Shown: positions 42,546-52,733 of the stretch, one piece after another | How the letters are laid out: each line of letters opens with the position of its first letter | How positions within the stretch are numbered: the first letter of the stretch is position 1 | NCBI GenBank assembly: GCA_024684375.1 | Contig: JAIKWZ010000033.1 | Coordinates: forward strand, 1 to 64,000 | DNA from: Clostridiales bacterium | GTDB lineage: Bacteria; Bacillota; Clostridia; Christensenellales; Aristaeellaceae | Length of the DNA stretch: 64,000 bases | Reading direction: 5' to 3' | Program-made: the position numbers and the translations under genes | The notes under the pieces: generated by a model | What the model was told of the DNA's origin: nothing | Database searches by the model: none | Seen by the model: the letters and a program-made list of their open reading frames with translations, nothing else

Positions 42546-44627
42546 ATGTCTTTTACGGATACTTACGGTATACAGGTGTTCAGCGACCGGGTAATGCAAC
42601 AGAGGCTCTCCGCTCAGGCTTATAACAGCTACAAACAGCTTTCGCTTGACGGCGGAACGCTTACCCGCGACGTGGCGGACGAGATCGCCTGCGCGATGAA
42701 GGACTGGGCCATCGAAAACGGCGCCACTCACTTTACGCACTGGTTCCAGCCCATGACCGGGATGACCGCCGAAAAACACGAGGCGTTCATACGTCCTGAT
42801 GGCGATTGCGCGCTGGCAGTCTTCAGCGGAAAGGAGCTTATAAAAGGCGAAAGCGACGCCTCCAGCTTCCCCAGCGGAGGCCTGAGGGCAACGTTCGAAG
42901 CCCGCGGCTACACCGCGTGGGATCCCACATCTTATGCTTTCATAAAAGACAAGACCCTGTGCGTGCCCACGGCGTTTTGTTCCTATACCGGCGAGGCGCT
43001 TGACAAAAAGACCCCGCTTATGCGCTCGATGCGGCTGTTGAACGCTTCGGCGCTGAAGCTCCTCGCCCGCCTTGGAGTCAGGGCGCAGCGCGTAAGCGCC
43101 ATGGTGGGCGCGGAGCAGGAGTATTTCCTGATAGACAAAGAGCTTTACAGGGACAGGCCCGACCTGATCTACACCGGCCGGACACTTTTGGGAAGGCGTC
43201 CGAGCAAGGGGCAAGAGCTGGACGACCATTTTTTCGGAGCGCTCAAGCCACGGGTCAGCGCTTTCATGCGTGAGCTGGACGAGGAATTGTGGAAGCTGGG
43301 CATCCCCGCCAAGACCTGCCACAACGAAGCCGCGCCTGCCCAGCACGAGCTGGCCTGCGTCTACGAGAGCGTCAACGTGGCTGTGGATCACAACCAGCTG
43401 ACCATGGAAATGATGAAGCGGATCGCCTCCCGTCACGGTCTGGTATGCCTTTTGCACGAGAAGCCTTTTAAGGGCGTGAACGGCTCCGGCAAGCACAACA
43501 ACTGGTCGCTGCAGACAGACGAAGGGATGAACCTGCTTGAGCCAGGTGACAAGCCCTGGGAAAACCCGGTGTTCCTGCTGATGCTCTGCGCTATGATCCG
43601 CGGAGTTGACAAATATGCCGAGCTGCTCCGTGTCAGCGTAGCCAGCGCGGGCAACGATCTGCGGCTTGGCGGGGACGAGGCTCCTCCGGCGATAATAAGC
43701 ATGTATCTTGGGGACGACCTGTGCCGTATGCTCAGTGACGTCGCCAACGGACAGCAGCCCGGCCGCGCGGACAGGGAGTTCATAACCGGAGGCGTGGACA
43801 CCCTGTCCCCGGTGATGAAGGACACATCCGACCGCAACCGAACCTCCCCCGTGGCGTTTACCGGCAACAAATTTGAGTTCCGCGCTGTAGGTTCGTCCTT
43901 CTCCGTCGCCGATATTAACGTCATAATCAATACCGCCGTAGCGGACAGCATGGAGTTTTTCGCCGCAAAGCTGGATGAATGCGAAAGTATCGAAAGCGGA
44001 GTGCGCGAAATAGTGCGCCAAACGCTGGAAGAGCACGGCAGGATACTGTTTAACGGCAACAATTATTCGCTCGAATGGGCAAAAGAGGCTCAAAGGCGCG
44101 GTCTGCCCCGGCTGGACACCACCGTGGATGCTCTGAAGCGCTACTGCGCAGATGAAAACCTTTCGCTGCTCACCCGCCACAGCGTGCTTTCCCGCACCGA
44201 AATAATCTCAAGGCGGGAGATCATGCTTGAAAACTACTCCAAGATAGTGGCCATAGAAGCGCACACGCTCATCGATATGCTCAGGCGCGGCGTTATGCCC
44301 GCCGCGCAGGAGTATACCCGCCGCCTGGCGGACGGTGTCCTGAAAAAGCAGCAGGCGGGGGTCGGGCCCTCCGCGGAAATGCACACGCTTTCCAGCCTGA
44401 ACTCGCTGTGCAACCAGCTTTATGATGCCTGCTCTGCGCTGGACATGGCGCTGGACGAGGCGGAAGGCAAAAGCAGTGAAATGGAAAAAGCCGAATGCTA
44501 CTGCGAAAAGGTGCTGCCGCTTATGAAACTCTCCCGGGGCTATTCCGATGAGGCTGAAGCCCTGTGTCCGCTGGATGTATGGCCCTATCCGGATTACGGC
44601 AGCCTGCTGAGCGGGACTTCGGTATAA
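42546..44627 (+). CDS. glnN: Glutamine synthetase type III
   Basis: 693 residues, the GSIII length. THFTHWFQPMTGMTAEKHE, VGAEQEYFLID, CHNEAAPAQHELACVYESVN and NGSGKHNNWSLQT are GSIII signatures, with FTGNKFEFRAVGSS later. It makes glutamine from glutamate, ammonia and ATP as a large dodecamer. It lies 15 nt after the GH127 gene with no terminator seen; linkage to sugar catabolism may be incidental. Confidence 0.96.
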   Translation: MSFTDTYGIQVFSDRVMQQRLSAQAYNSYKQLSLDGGTLTRDVADEIACAMKDWAIENGATHFTHWFQPMTGMTAEKHEAFIRPDGDCALAVFSGKELIKGESDASSFPSGGLRATFEARGYTAWDPTSYAFIKDKTLCVPTAFCSYTGEALDKKTPLMRSMRLLNASALKLLARLGVRAQRVSAMVGAEQEYFLIDKELYRDRPDLIYTGRTLLGRRPSKGQELDDHFFGALKPRVSAFMRELDEELWKLGIPAKTCHNEAAPAQHELACVYESVNVAVDHNQLTMEMMKRIASRHGLVCLLHEKPFKGVNGSGKHNNWSLQTDEGMNLLEPGDKPWENPVFLLMLCAMIRGVDKYAELLRVSVASAGNDLRLGGDEAPPAIISMYLGDDLCRMLSDVANGQQPGRADREFITGGVDTLSPVMKDTSDRNRTSPVAFTGNKFEFRAVGSSFSVADINVIINTAVADSMEFFAAKLDECESIESGVREIVRQTLEEHGRILFNGNNYSLEWAKEAQRRGLPRLDTTVDALKRYCADENLSLLTRHSVLSRTEIISRREIMLENYSKIVAIEAHTLIDMLRRGVMPAAQEYTRRLADGVLKKQQAGVGPSAEMHTLSSLNSLCNQLYDACSALDMALDEAEGKSSEMEKAECYCEKVLPLMKLSRGYSDEAEALCPLDVWPYPDYGSLLSGTSV

Positions 44628-44631
44628 ATAT

Positions 44632-44698
44632 ACAATTATACAGATTTTTTACTTGACAATTGCTGTATAATGTCTCATAATTATACAGCATTATTCAT
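44632..44698 (+). promoter_or_regulatory. argG promoter with ArgR-like operators
   Basis: TTGACA (44653-44658) and CATAAT (44676-44681), 17-bp spacer. ACAATTATACA (44632-44642), TGTATAAT (44664-44671) and ATAATTATACAGCATTATTCAT (44677-44698) surround and overlap it; the last ends with ATTCAT, the inverse of ATGAAT seen in many ARG boxes. Confidence 0.65.
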
Positions 44699-44713
44699 CC
44701 TTGGAGGCATTCT

Positions 44714-45937
44714 ATGAAAAAATACAATAAAATCGTGCTTGCTTACAGCGGCGGTCTGGACACCTCAGTCATAATCCCCTGGCTGAAGGAAAACTACGAC
44801 GATCCCGAGATAATCGCCGTCTCCGGGGACGTGGGTCAGGGTACCGAGCTGGATGGTCTTAACGAAAAAGCGCTCAAAACCGGCGCCAGCAAGCTGTATA
44901 TAGAGGATCTTAAACAGGAATTTGTTGATGAGTACATCTTCCCTACCCTCAAAGCGGGCGCCAAATATGAAGGCGAGTACCTGCTGGGCACGTCTTTCGC
45001 GCGTCCCATAATCGCCAAGCGCATTGTTGAGATTGCGCTCAAGGAAGGCGCCGACGCGATCTGCCACGGCTGCACGGGCAAAGGAAACGACCAGGTGCGC
45101 TTTGAGCTGGCGATCAAAGCGTTCGCGCCGGACATGCCTGTTATCGCCCCCTGGCGCGAATGGAAGATAAAAAGCCGTGAGGAAGAGATCGATTACGCCG
45201 AAAGCCACAACATACCCCTGAAGATCAGCCGTGAGACCAACTATTCCAAAGATAAAAACCTGTGGCACCTTTCCCACGAGGGCATGGATCTGGAAGACCC
45301 CGCCAACGAGCCTCAGATAAACAAGCCCGGTTTTCTGGAGATGGGCGTATCTCCCGAAATGGCGCCAGATACACCTGAGTACGTCACCATATCATTCGAA
45401 AAAGGCGTCCCCGTAAAGCTGAACGGCAATAAGCTGGGCGGCGTAGAGCTTATCGAGCAGCTCAACCAGCTGGGCGGGAAGCATGGCATCGGCATAATCG
45501 ACCTGGTGGAGAACCGCCTGGTCGGAATGAAGAGCCGCGGCGTGTACGAGACCCCCGGCGGCACCATACTCTACAAGGCGCACAGCCTGCTGGAGACCCT
45601 TTGCCTTGACCGGGAGACCATGCACTTCAAGGCCATCGCCGCCCAGAAATTCAGCGAGCTTGTGTACTTTGGCCAGTGGTACACACCGCTGCGTAAGGCA
45701 TTGAGCGCGTTCGTGGACGAGACCCAGCAGCACGTTACGGGTGAAGTCAGGCTCAAACTGTACAAGGGTAATCTAATCCCGGCCGGTATGACCAGCCCCT
45801 ACAGTCTCTACGACGCGGAGATCGCCACCTTCGACGAAGACGATGTGTACGACCAGAAGGACGCTCAGGGCTTCATAAACCTGTTCGGGCTGCCCATCAA
45901 AGTACAGGCCAAGCTGAACGCGAAACTGAACAAATAA
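44714..45937 (+). CDS. argG: Argininosuccinate synthase
   Basis: 407 residues. PP-loop [54 protein letters not shown]. It joins citrulline and aspartate with ATP. A GGAGG site precedes it, and argH follows after 9 nt. Confidence 0.98.
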   Translation: MKKYNKIVLAYSGGLDTSVIIPWLKENYDDPEIIAVSGDVGQGTELDGLNEKALKTGASKLYIEDLKQEFVDEYIFPTLKAGAKYEGEYLLGTSFARPIIAKRIVEIALKEGADAICHGCTGKGNDQVRFELAIKAFAPDMPVIAPWREWKIKSREEEIDYAESHNIPLKISRETNYSKDKNLWHLSHEGMDLEDPANEPQINKPGFLEMGVSPEMAPDTPEYVTISFEKGVPVKLNGNKLGGVELIEQLNQLGGKHGIGIIDLVENRLVGMKSRGVYETPGGTILYKAHSLLETLCLDRETMHFKAIAAQKFSELVYFGQWYTPLRKALSAFVDETQQHVTGEVRLKLYKGNLIPAGMTSPYSLYDAEIATFDEDDVYDQKDAQGFINLFGLPIKVQAKLNAKLNK

Positions 45938-45946
45938 GGGTCACAA

Positions 45947-47332
45947 ATGGATTCAAAACTCTGGGAAGGCCGTCTGGCAGGCGGTTTGAGCGGCGCGGCA
46001 AACGATTACAATTCCTCCATACGGGTGGATTCCCGCATGTACCGGGAGGATATACAGGGTTCCCTCGCCCACGCGCAGATGCTTAAGGAAACAGGGATCA
46101 TCTCTCCTGACGACTATGCCACCATACAGGCCGGCTTAAAAGCCATTCTGGATGACATTTCCTCCGGCGCGCTTGCCGTATCGCCTGACGCTGAAGATAT
46201 CCATACCTTCGTGGAGGCAGAACTCACCCGCAGGGTAGGCGCTCCCGGAAAAAAGCTTCACACCGCGCGCAGCCGCAACGACCAGGTGGCCACTGACGTG
46301 AGGCTTTACCTGAAGGAACAGGCCGCGAACACCGTATCGCTGCTCATACAGCTGACAAAGGCGCTGGCTGATAAGGCGGAAAAATATACCGACGCCATCA
46401 TGCCCGGCTACACACACCTGCAAAGAGCTCAGCCTGTGAGCTTCGCCCAGTATCTGCTCGCCTATGTTCAAATGTTCTTAAGGGACATTGGTCGGGTCAG
46501 GGACGCCGCTGCGCGAATGAACCGCTGTCCTCTTGGGGCAGGCGCGCTGGCCGGAACCTCTTTCCCTATCGACCGGGAGCTGACAAGCCGCCTTTTGGGC
46601 TTCGACGCGCCTTGCGCGAATTCCATCGACGCGGTGAGCGACCGTGATTTCTGCGTGGAACTCGCCTGTGCCCTGAGCCTCATAATGACCCACCTGTCCC
46701 GCCTTTCGGAAGAAATAATACTCTGGTCCAGCTGGGAGTTCCGCTTTGTTGAGCTTTCTGACGAATACTCTACCGGTTCCTCCATCATGCCCCAGAAGAA
46801 AAATCCCGACCTGGCGGAGCTGACGAGAGGAAAGACAGGCCGGGTAAACGGCAACCTTGTCGCTTTGCTGACGATGCTCAAAGGGCTGCCCCTTGCCTAC
46901 AACAAGGACATGCAGGAGGACAAGGAAGCTATCTTCGACAGCTTCGATACAGTGACGGCCGCCCTGGTGGTGTGCATTCCCATGTTGGAAAGCATGGCCG
47001 TCAACACGGACAAAATGCGCCTTGCCGCCACTCAGGGCTTTATAAACGCCACCGACGCCGCGGACTACCTGGCCTCAAAAGGCGTGCCATTCCGGGACGC
47101 CTACAAAGCGGTTGGAGCGCTGGTCAAGTACCTCATTTCTGAAGGTAAATCGCTTGAAAGCGCGTCTTTGTCGGAATTCAGGCGCTTCTGCCCCGCTTTC
47201 GATGAGGATGTCTACAGTTTTATCAGTCTGGAAGCGTGCTTAATGCGCCGGAACAGCCTTGGAGGCACTTCGCCTGAGCAGACCCGAAGCCAGTTGGAAG
47301 ACTTTCGCGCCCTTATTGCGCAATATGAATAA
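45947..47332 (+). CDS. argH: Argininosuccinate lyase
   Basis: 461 residues. LWEGRLAGGLSGAANDYNSS, HTARSRNDQVATDVRLYL, and the signature GSSIMPQKKNPD with the mobile catalytic loop. It releases arginine and fumarate. Its end overlaps the acyltransferase start by eight bases. The fumarate could feed the class I fumarase encoded elsewhere here. Confidence 0.98.
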   Translation: MDSKLWEGRLAGGLSGAANDYNSSIRVDSRMYREDIQGSLAHAQMLKETGIISPDDYATIQAGLKAILDDISSGALAVSPDAEDIHTFVEAELTRRVGAPGKKLHTARSRNDQVATDVRLYLKEQAANTVSLLIQLTKALADKAEKYTDAIMPGYTHLQRAQPVSFAQYLLAYVQMFLRDIGRVRDAAARMNRCPLGAGALAGTSFPIDRELTSRLLGFDAPCANSIDAVSDRDFCVELACALSLIMTHLSRLSEEIILWSSWEFRFVELSDEYSTGSSIMPQKKNPDLAELTRGKTGRVNGNLVALLTMLKGLPLAYNKDMQEDKEAIFDSFDTVTAALVVCIPMLESMAVNTDKMRLAATQGFINATDAADYLASKGVPFRDAYKAVGALVKYLISEGKSLESASLSEFRRFCPAFDEDVYSFISLEACLMRRNSLGGTSPEQTRSQLEDFRALIAQYE

Positions 47333-48488
47333 GCAGGATCGCGCCCCCGCCGCGGACATACTGCGGGTAGTCAGCATCGGCATCGTCGCCTGGTACCATA
47401 TCTGGCAGCAGAGCTGGCTGAACCCCAGTTTTACCCTTTTCGGGCACTATTTCAATCTGTACCCTCTTGTAAGCAGGGGGTACATGTTTGTGTACGTCAT
47501 GTTCATGCTCAGCGGGTTCGTGCTTATGCTGGGCAGCTTAAACGGCAAATATACCTCTGTCAAGCGCTTTTATCTGGGCAGAGCCGCGCGCATCGTGCCA
47601 TCATACCTGATGTGCCTGCTGATCTTCGGCTGCTTTGTCATCATCCCGGACGATCCTTATCCATCAACGGAGTTCATGCTCAAGGACGTGCTCAGCCACC
47701 TGAGCTTCACCCACAATCTGTTTTATGAGGGCTATCAGGCTTCCCGTTTCAACCACGCCCTGTGGACCATTGCCGTGGAAATGCAGTTCTATCTGCTTTT
47801 TCCTCTGCTTTCCCGCTGCTTCAAAAGCAAACCGATCATCACATTCGGGGGCATGCTGGCTTTTTCAACGGGTGTAAAGATGCTTATCAGGGCTTTTGTG
47901 CCTGACTCTACCATGTACCTGAACCGCTTAAGCACCACACTGGACGTGTTCGGCCTGGGCATGCTGGGCGCGTATGTGTATTCCGGGCTGAAAGAACGCA
48001 GCTTTGGAAAGCTTCCCAAGCTTGCTTTCGCGCTCGCAGGACTGGTTTGCGCGGCAGGCGCTCATTTTTTGATAAAATGGCTCGCCTCGTATTCCGGCGC
48101 AGAGACAGAGCGCCAGGCGCAGATGTGGTTCGCCCTGCCCCTGTCCGCGCTGTTCTGCGTATTCACCGTATGTGTCAGCCTGAGCTTCAACTGGGTCAAG
48201 GCCTTCTGCTCCAACCATGTGATACTGTTTCTGTCCGGCATCAGCTACAACTTCTATATCTGGCACCAGACCCTGGCAGTGCGGCTTAAGCAGGCCAGGA
48301 TCCCGTCCTATACCGGCGACGCTCCCAATATGGATGGGCAGACAGTCTGGCAGCACCGATACACCTGGGTCTGCTTCGCAGCAGCCCTGCTCTTCGCGGC
48401 GCTGATGACTTACATAATAGAAAAACCCTGCGCAAGAGCCTTTGCCCCGCGCAGGGAAGAAAAGCCGTCTCAGCCGCCGAATTCCTGA
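47325..48488 (+). CDS. Acyltransferase 3 family membrane protein
   Basis: 387 residues from ATG 47325 inside the end of argH. About ten membrane segments; N-terminal AADILRVVSIGIVAWYHIW with the family's conserved His-containing first helix, YLGRAARIVPSYL with the R-x-x-R motif, and FNHALWTIAVEMQFYLLFPLL. The family O-acylates cell-surface or secreted glycans. Overlap with argH suggests coupled expression, though a metabolic link is not obvious. Its 3' end overlaps the convergent UroD-family gene by 19 bp. Confidence 0.9.
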   Translation: MNKQDRAPAADILRVVSIGIVAWYHIWQQSWLNPSFTLFGHYFNLYPLVSRGYMFVYVMFMLSGFVLMLGSLNGKYTSVKRFYLGRAARIVPSYLMCLLIFGCFVIIPDDPYPSTEFMLKDVLSHLSFTHNLFYEGYQASRFNHALWTIAVEMQFYLLFPLLSRCFKSKPIITFGGMLAFSTGVKMLIRAFVPDSTMYLNRLSTTLDVFGLGMLGAYVYSGLKERSFGKLPKLAFALAGLVCAAGAHFLIKWLASYSGAETERQAQMWFALPLSALFCVFTVCVSLSFNWVKAFCSNHVILFLSGISYNFYIWHQTLAVRLKQARIPSYTGDAPNMDGQTVWQHRYTWVCFAAALLFAALMTYIIEKPCARAFAPRREEKPSQPPNS

Positions 48489-49591
48489 CGGAAGCGGTCG
48501 CAGTAGTACCTGACGTTGTCCCACTTGGCATCAGGCGCGATCCTGTGGTCTGGGCATGGAATGTAGCCGCCCAGGTCGATCAGCGGCTTAAGCCGTTCTA
48601 TCTCTGCGTCAACGGCTTTAAAGTCCTTGCTGAACACGCGTTTGTCCATGCCTCCCACGCCCTTTATCTCGCGGCCGTATTTTTCTCTCCACGGCGCTAT
48701 GGAAGCATTCCAGGTGCCCACTTCGATCGGAAACATCGTGTTTACCCCGTTTTCCAGCCAGATAGGCACCAGCTCGTCGATCTTGCCGTCACAGTCCAGT
48801 GAGATAATGTCCGTACCGTGAGCGCGCATTTCGTCTGTTATTTTTTTGTACCATTTTCCGGTCAGGCGCCTGAACACCGCGGGTCTGAGCAACGGGCCGG
48901 TCTTAAAGCAGATATCCTCCCAGAAGTGGCCGTAATCGAATTTGAGGCCCAGCTTCATCGTCTCTTTCACGCATTCGTAGCAAAGAGAATCCACAGTGTC
49001 CACGATCTCTTCGTATAGCTCCTCATCGTCGGCCGCCAGGTAGCTCAGTTCTTCCACACCGACCATGTTCCTCACATTTCCGTAAAGCGAGCCAAGGAAC
49101 AGGTATATCGGGTGGTCTTCCCCCTTTAGGCGCTCGTATTCCCGCTTAAGCCTTTCGCCGTCGACTCTTTCAGGGAAAAACCTGAGGCGGGGCAGGTATT
49201 CCTCCTCCCAGGCCTCCCGTCCTGTCAGGGTCGTGCCCACATGAGCAGGGATTGACACCACTCCGGGCTTGATTTTAGTTATAAGGCCCAAACCGTCCCG
49301 GCGTATCTCGCTGCCATCAGGCAGCACTTCAAGTACCTCGGGCTTGAACGACGGACTCAGGAAGCCGTTGAAGCCCAGTCCTCCGCCCCAGTTGAAGTCA
49401 AAGCCCAGCATCTGGTTTATTTTGTGATCGGTGGCGTTGCCGTCTCCCCAGGCCTTGGCATCCTCGCGGGTGATATGGCCTTCCTGGGCCCATTTAGCCA
49501 GAGTCTCGTTCCAGAAGCCAAAACAAACCAAAGGCATACGGTCATATTTTTCATAGTGCATTATAGCGTGTAACCGCTGGGTATTGTTCAT
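48470..49591 (-). CDS. Uroporphyrinogen decarboxylase (UroD) superfamily protein
   Basis: 373 residues, TIM-barrel family. NNTQRLHAIMHYEKYDRMPLV is the standard start; GFDFNWGGGLGFNG and IISLDCDGKIDELVP follow. CPDHRIAPDAKWDNVRYYCD near the C-terminus matches the cobalamin/methyl-transfer branch of the superfamily (MtaA, CmuA or O-demethylase-like). No other haem genes are near, so true haem synthesis is unlikely. A 19-bp palindrome lies just upstream. Confidence 0.87.
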   Translation of the reverse strand: MNNTQRLHAIMHYEKYDRMPLVCFGFWNETLAKWAQEGHITREDAKAWGDGNATDHKINQMLGFDFNWGGGLGFNGFLSPSFKPEVLEVLPDGSEIRRDGLGLITKIKPGVVSIPAHVGTTLTGREAWEEEYLPRLRFFPERVDGERLKREYERLKGEDHPIYLFLGSLYGNVRNMVGVEELSYLAADDEELYEEIVDTVDSLCYECVKETMKLGLKFDYGHFWEDICFKTGPLLRPAVFRRLTGKWYKKITDEMRAHGTDIISLDCDGKIDELVPIWLENGVNTMFPIEVGTWNASIAPWREKYGREIKGVGGMDKRVFSKDFKAVDAEIERLKPLIDLGGYIPCPDHRIAPDAKWDNVRYYCDRFRQEFGG

Positions 49592-49615
49592 GGTCAGCCT
49601 CCGTTTTCCCCTATT

Positions 49616-49634
49616 ATTGTGATTTTAGCACAAT
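49616..49634. promoter_or_regulatory. Palindromic operator upstream of the UroD-family gene
   Basis: ATTGTG-N7-CACAAT, a perfect 6-bp-arm inverted repeat 25 bp before the UroD-family start. It resembles CRP/FNR or LacI-type sites; the regulator is not identified. Confidence 0.5.
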
Positions 49635-49703
49635 TTTCTTTCTGTTTTATTGTTATTGATTTCGCTTTTACTACAAATAAATCTCGAAAACATATAAATC
49701 GTA

Positions 49704-49732
49704 TTGCAAAAGTATTATCGAGGCGGTATAAT
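49704..49732 (+). promoter_or_regulatory. Promoter of the SH3b/HAD-TMK/kinase-like operon
   Basis: TTGCAA (49704-49709) and TATAAT (49727-49732), 17-bp spacer, ~60 bp before the first gene. Confidence 0.7.
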
Positions 49733-49793
49733 ACTGTCGTATATGTATACGTGTATCTTCAGGCGATAATATAACGTTTTAGGGAAGTGCGAA

Positions 49794-52733
49794 ATGAAAA
49801 ACCATCAACTGCCTTCTAAGATCATTTCTCTCGTTCTGGCGCTGGCGTTCATAATAGCGCTGTTTCCTGCCGCGGTCGCGGAGAGCTACGCTGCGGACGT
49901 CAACGTGAACCGGATGATCGTCCGCTCAGGCCCCAACACCTCTTACCCGGTGCTGGGTTACCTGAATAAAGGCACCCGCGTCACGGTGACGGCGACTTCC
50001 GGCAGCATCGCCAGGATCTCCTACAAGGGAAAGACCGGTTACTGCCTGCTCAGCCAGCTCACCCGCGTCGCCACTGCCACTCCCACTCCAACTCCGACTC
50101 CCGCTCCCACCCCCACCGCCTCTCCTACTCCGACACCTGCTTCCGGCACAAACAACGGTTCCATCTCCGGGCTGGGCACGATCACCGCAGCTACGGCCAA
50201 TATATACGCTTCCGCTTCGACATCCTCCAATGTGCTCATGGTCGCGAAAAAGGGACAGACTTTTACCGTGCTTGCCACCAACGGCACCTGGGCGCGGCTG
50301 CAAAACGGCAAAAACATAGGCTACATCAAAATGTCCCAGCTTAATATACGTGTAGGCGTCACTGCTACTCCAGTGCAAGGCAGCAGCAGCCCCACGCCCA
50401 CAGCTACGCCAACTCCCACCCCCACTTCTACTCCCGTTCCCACTCCCACTCCCCTGGGATTAGCATACATCAAGCAGAACGATACCAAAATCTACCTTTC
50501 ATATAATATCACCTCCAAGGTGATCGCCACAGTAAATAAAGGCGACAGATTCACGATACTTGCCCTGAACGATAATTGGGTCAAATTGGAGAACGGCAAA
50601 AATGTGGGCTTTGTCCAGCGCAAGAACGTAAACATCGTGCCCGGAGTTACGGCAACGCCCAAGGGCTACACCCCGACGCGCACTCCCACGCCTACCCCGA
50701 CTCCAACTCCGACTCCCATGCCCACGCCGACGCCCGTCCGCGTGGCCACAAATCAAAATCTGCCCGCTTTCGCCAATTGTTCCACCGTACTGTACAAATC
50801 AGCCTCCACCGCGTCGCAGAAGCTCAAGACCCTGCCCATAGGCCAGGAGCTCACCCTCTGGGGCTGGAACGGGAACTGGGCGGCGGTCATCGTTAACGGA
50901 ACTAAAGGCTATACATCCCTTAAGGCGCTGACCAAGGTCAGCGACGTGACGCTCAAACCTTCCATGCACGCGCAGGCTACCGTCAGCGCGAGCCAGGTCA
51001 CTTTTTACAAGTACGCCTCCAGCTCCTCAAAGAGCCTCGGAACTCTTTCTCGCGGCGTTCAGGTCACCGTGCTCGCCGCCGGCAACGGCTGGGCGCTGGC
51101 GGAGTACAACGGCAAGCGCGGCTACTGCACCGCCTCCAGCCTTACCGAAATAATCAATCCCACTCTGGAAGAATCCGAAAACATAGCCGTGGTGACCTCG
51201 AAAAAGGCTATAGCCCGCGCTTATGCCACCACCTCTTCCAATGCGCTGGGCACCATCAATCAGGACACATATCTTACCCTGCTCGCGCACGACAGCCAGT
51301 GGGGCCTGGTCGTTTATAACGGCACCCGCTGCTACGTGGATATCAATTCTCTCGTTAAATACTCCAATGTCACCATGCGTGAGGAGGAGAATTACACTGC
51401 CACGGTTACCACAGCTGGCACTGTGAAAAAATACGCCTATGAATCCAGCTCGGGCGTAGGCCCCGTTACGGTCGGCCTGAAAGTCAACGTGCTCAATCAC
51501 AACCAGTACTGGGCGCTGATAGAGAAAAACGGCCACAAGGGCTACTACCCCGTTACCGGACTCAAGATCCACCTGGACGAGTTTATTTCACCTATTGAAA
51601 AGACACTCGAGGCCACCGTTATCCGTTCCGCCGTCGCATATTCCGCCGCGCTGGAGACCGCGAACAAGCTGGGCACCGTGCCCATGGCCACAAACCTGAC
51701 TGTGACCGCATACACCGACAAGTGGGCGCGCATAAGCTATTCCGGCGTCAATGCCTACGTGCTTAACAGCTGCCTGTCCGTAACACAGTACACTGAACTT
51801 AAAAACGGCGTTTCCGCCGCAAACGAGATCCTCGCTCTCCAGAAGGCGCTGGAGGATCTCGGCTACTTTGACGGCCTGCCCGCCGGAAACTACGGTTCCC
51901 TTACTACCAGCGCGGTGTCCCGCTTTCAGACGCAGGTGGGCTTAAGCGCCAGCGGCGTAGCGGATCAGACCACATTAAGGGTGCTTTACGGCGGCCATGC
52001 CCCGCAAAGTCCCATAAAGTCCACTAACCTGGCCAAAGGCTCTGTGGGCAACAACGTAACACGGCTGCAGACCCGCCTGACCTACAAGGGCTACTTAAGC
52101 GCTGGCATAGACGGGGACTACGGCAATATCACTCAAAGCGCGGTCAAGCTGTACCAGAAAACCGCGGGGCTGGAGGAAACGGGCTCGGCGGACGCCGCGA
52201 CCATGTCCAGCCTGTTCTCATCCTCCGCGCCGAAAAACAAGACCTCCGCCATAAGCGGGAGCACGGGCAGCTCCTCCTCTTCGAGCGGCAGCGCCTCCAC
52301 TGGCCATTACTCCACGAACCCCGCCGACGACCCCGCCAGCGGCACAGCCTCTTCCACGATCGAGACCGTGATAACCCACGCCCTTCAGCAGCTGGGCAAA
52401 CCTTATGTGTACGCCACCTCCGGTCCCAACAGCTTCGACTGCTCAGGCTTCACCGGTTACTGCTACAGAAAGGTGGGCATCTCTCTCGGTCGCAGCGCCT
52501 ATGCCCAAGGCTACGGCAAGGGCACTAAGATAGAGAGCATAAGCGAAATGAAGCGCGGCGACATCGTTTGCATGAACACGATAACCGACTCTGACTTAAG
52601 CGACCATGTTGGCATCTACCTTGGCGGCGGCAAGTTCATTCATGCCTCCTCCTCCGCCGGAAAGGTGATCATCTCCTCCATCTCAAGCGGTTATTACAAC
52701 CGCGTGTTCTCCTGGGCCAGGAGGGTCGTGTAA
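49794..52733 (+). CDS. Secreted NlpC/P60 hydrolase with eight SH3b and two peptidoglycan-binding domains
   Basis: 979 residues. A signal peptide (~1-33, cleavage near AAVAESYA) leads to eight bacterial SH3 repeats (~34-92, 128-187, 222-282, 320-382, 392-452, 462-522, 534-592, 604-662). Three Thr-Pro linkers (~95-116, 200-220, 293-314) separate the first four. Two PG_binding_1 domains (~674-732, 747-807) and a Ser-rich linker follow. The C-terminal NlpC/P60 domain (~855-979) has Cys883 in FDCSGF, His938 in DHVGIYLG and His950 in FIHASS. It should cut peptidoglycan stem peptides at the cell wall. The number of SH3b repeats is high for the family. The stop codon directly adjoins the next start. 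Confidence 0.93.
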   Translation: MKNHQLPSKIISLVLALAFIIALFPAAVAESYAADVNVNRMIVRSGPNTSYPVLGYLNKGTRVTVTATSGSIARISYKGKTGYCLLSQLTRVATATPTPTPTPAPTPTASPTPTPASGTNNGSISGLGTITAATANIYASASTSSNVLMVAKKGQTFTVLATNGTWARLQNGKNIGYIKMSQLNIRVGVTATPVQGSSSPTPTATPTPTPTSTPVPTPTPLGLAYIKQNDTKIYLSYNITSKVIATVNKGDRFTILALNDNWVKLENGKNVGFVQRKNVNIVPGVTATPKGYTPTRTPTPTPTPTPTPMPTPTPVRVATNQNLPAFANCSTVLYKSASTASQKLKTLPIGQELTLWGWNGNWAAVIVNGTKGYTSLKALTKVSDVTLKPSMHAQATVSASQVTFYKYASSSSKSLGTLSRGVQVTVLAAGNGWALAEYNGKRGYCTASSLTEIINPTLEESENIAVVTSKKAIARAYATTSSNALGTINQDTYLTLLAHDSQWGLVVYNGTRCYVDINSLVKYSNVTMREEENYTATVTTAGTVKKYAYESSSGVGPVTVGLKVNVLNHNQYWALIEKNGHKGYYPVTGLKIHLDEFISPIEKTLEATVIRSAVAYSAALETANKLGTVPMATNLTVTAYTDKWARISYSGVNAYVLNSCLSVTQYTELKNGVSAANEILALQKALEDLGYFDGLPAGNYGSLTTSAVSRFQTQVGLSASGVADQTTLRVLYGGHAPQSPIKSTNLAKGSVGNNVTRLQTRLTYKGYLSAGIDGDYGNITQSAVKLYQKTAGLEETGSADAATMSSLFSSSAPKNKTSAISGSTGSSSSSSGSASTGHYSTNPADDPASGTASSTIETVITHALQQLGKPYVYATSGPNSFDCSGFTGYCYRKVGISLGRSAYAQGYGKGTKIESISEMKRGDIVCMNTITDSDLSDHVGIYLGGGKFIHASSSAGKVIISSISSGYYNRVFSWARRVV

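Noticed and set aside
42186-44180. 664-codon open frame opposite glutamine synthetase III and GH127
   Set aside because: It is antisense to strongly conserved genes, lacks a ribosome binding site and has no family motifs; long antisense frames are expected in GC-rich DNA.
50080-50760. CRISPR-like repeats
   Set aside because: The short repeats encode in-frame Thr-Pro linkers between SH3b domains, with no constant repeat/spacer pattern.
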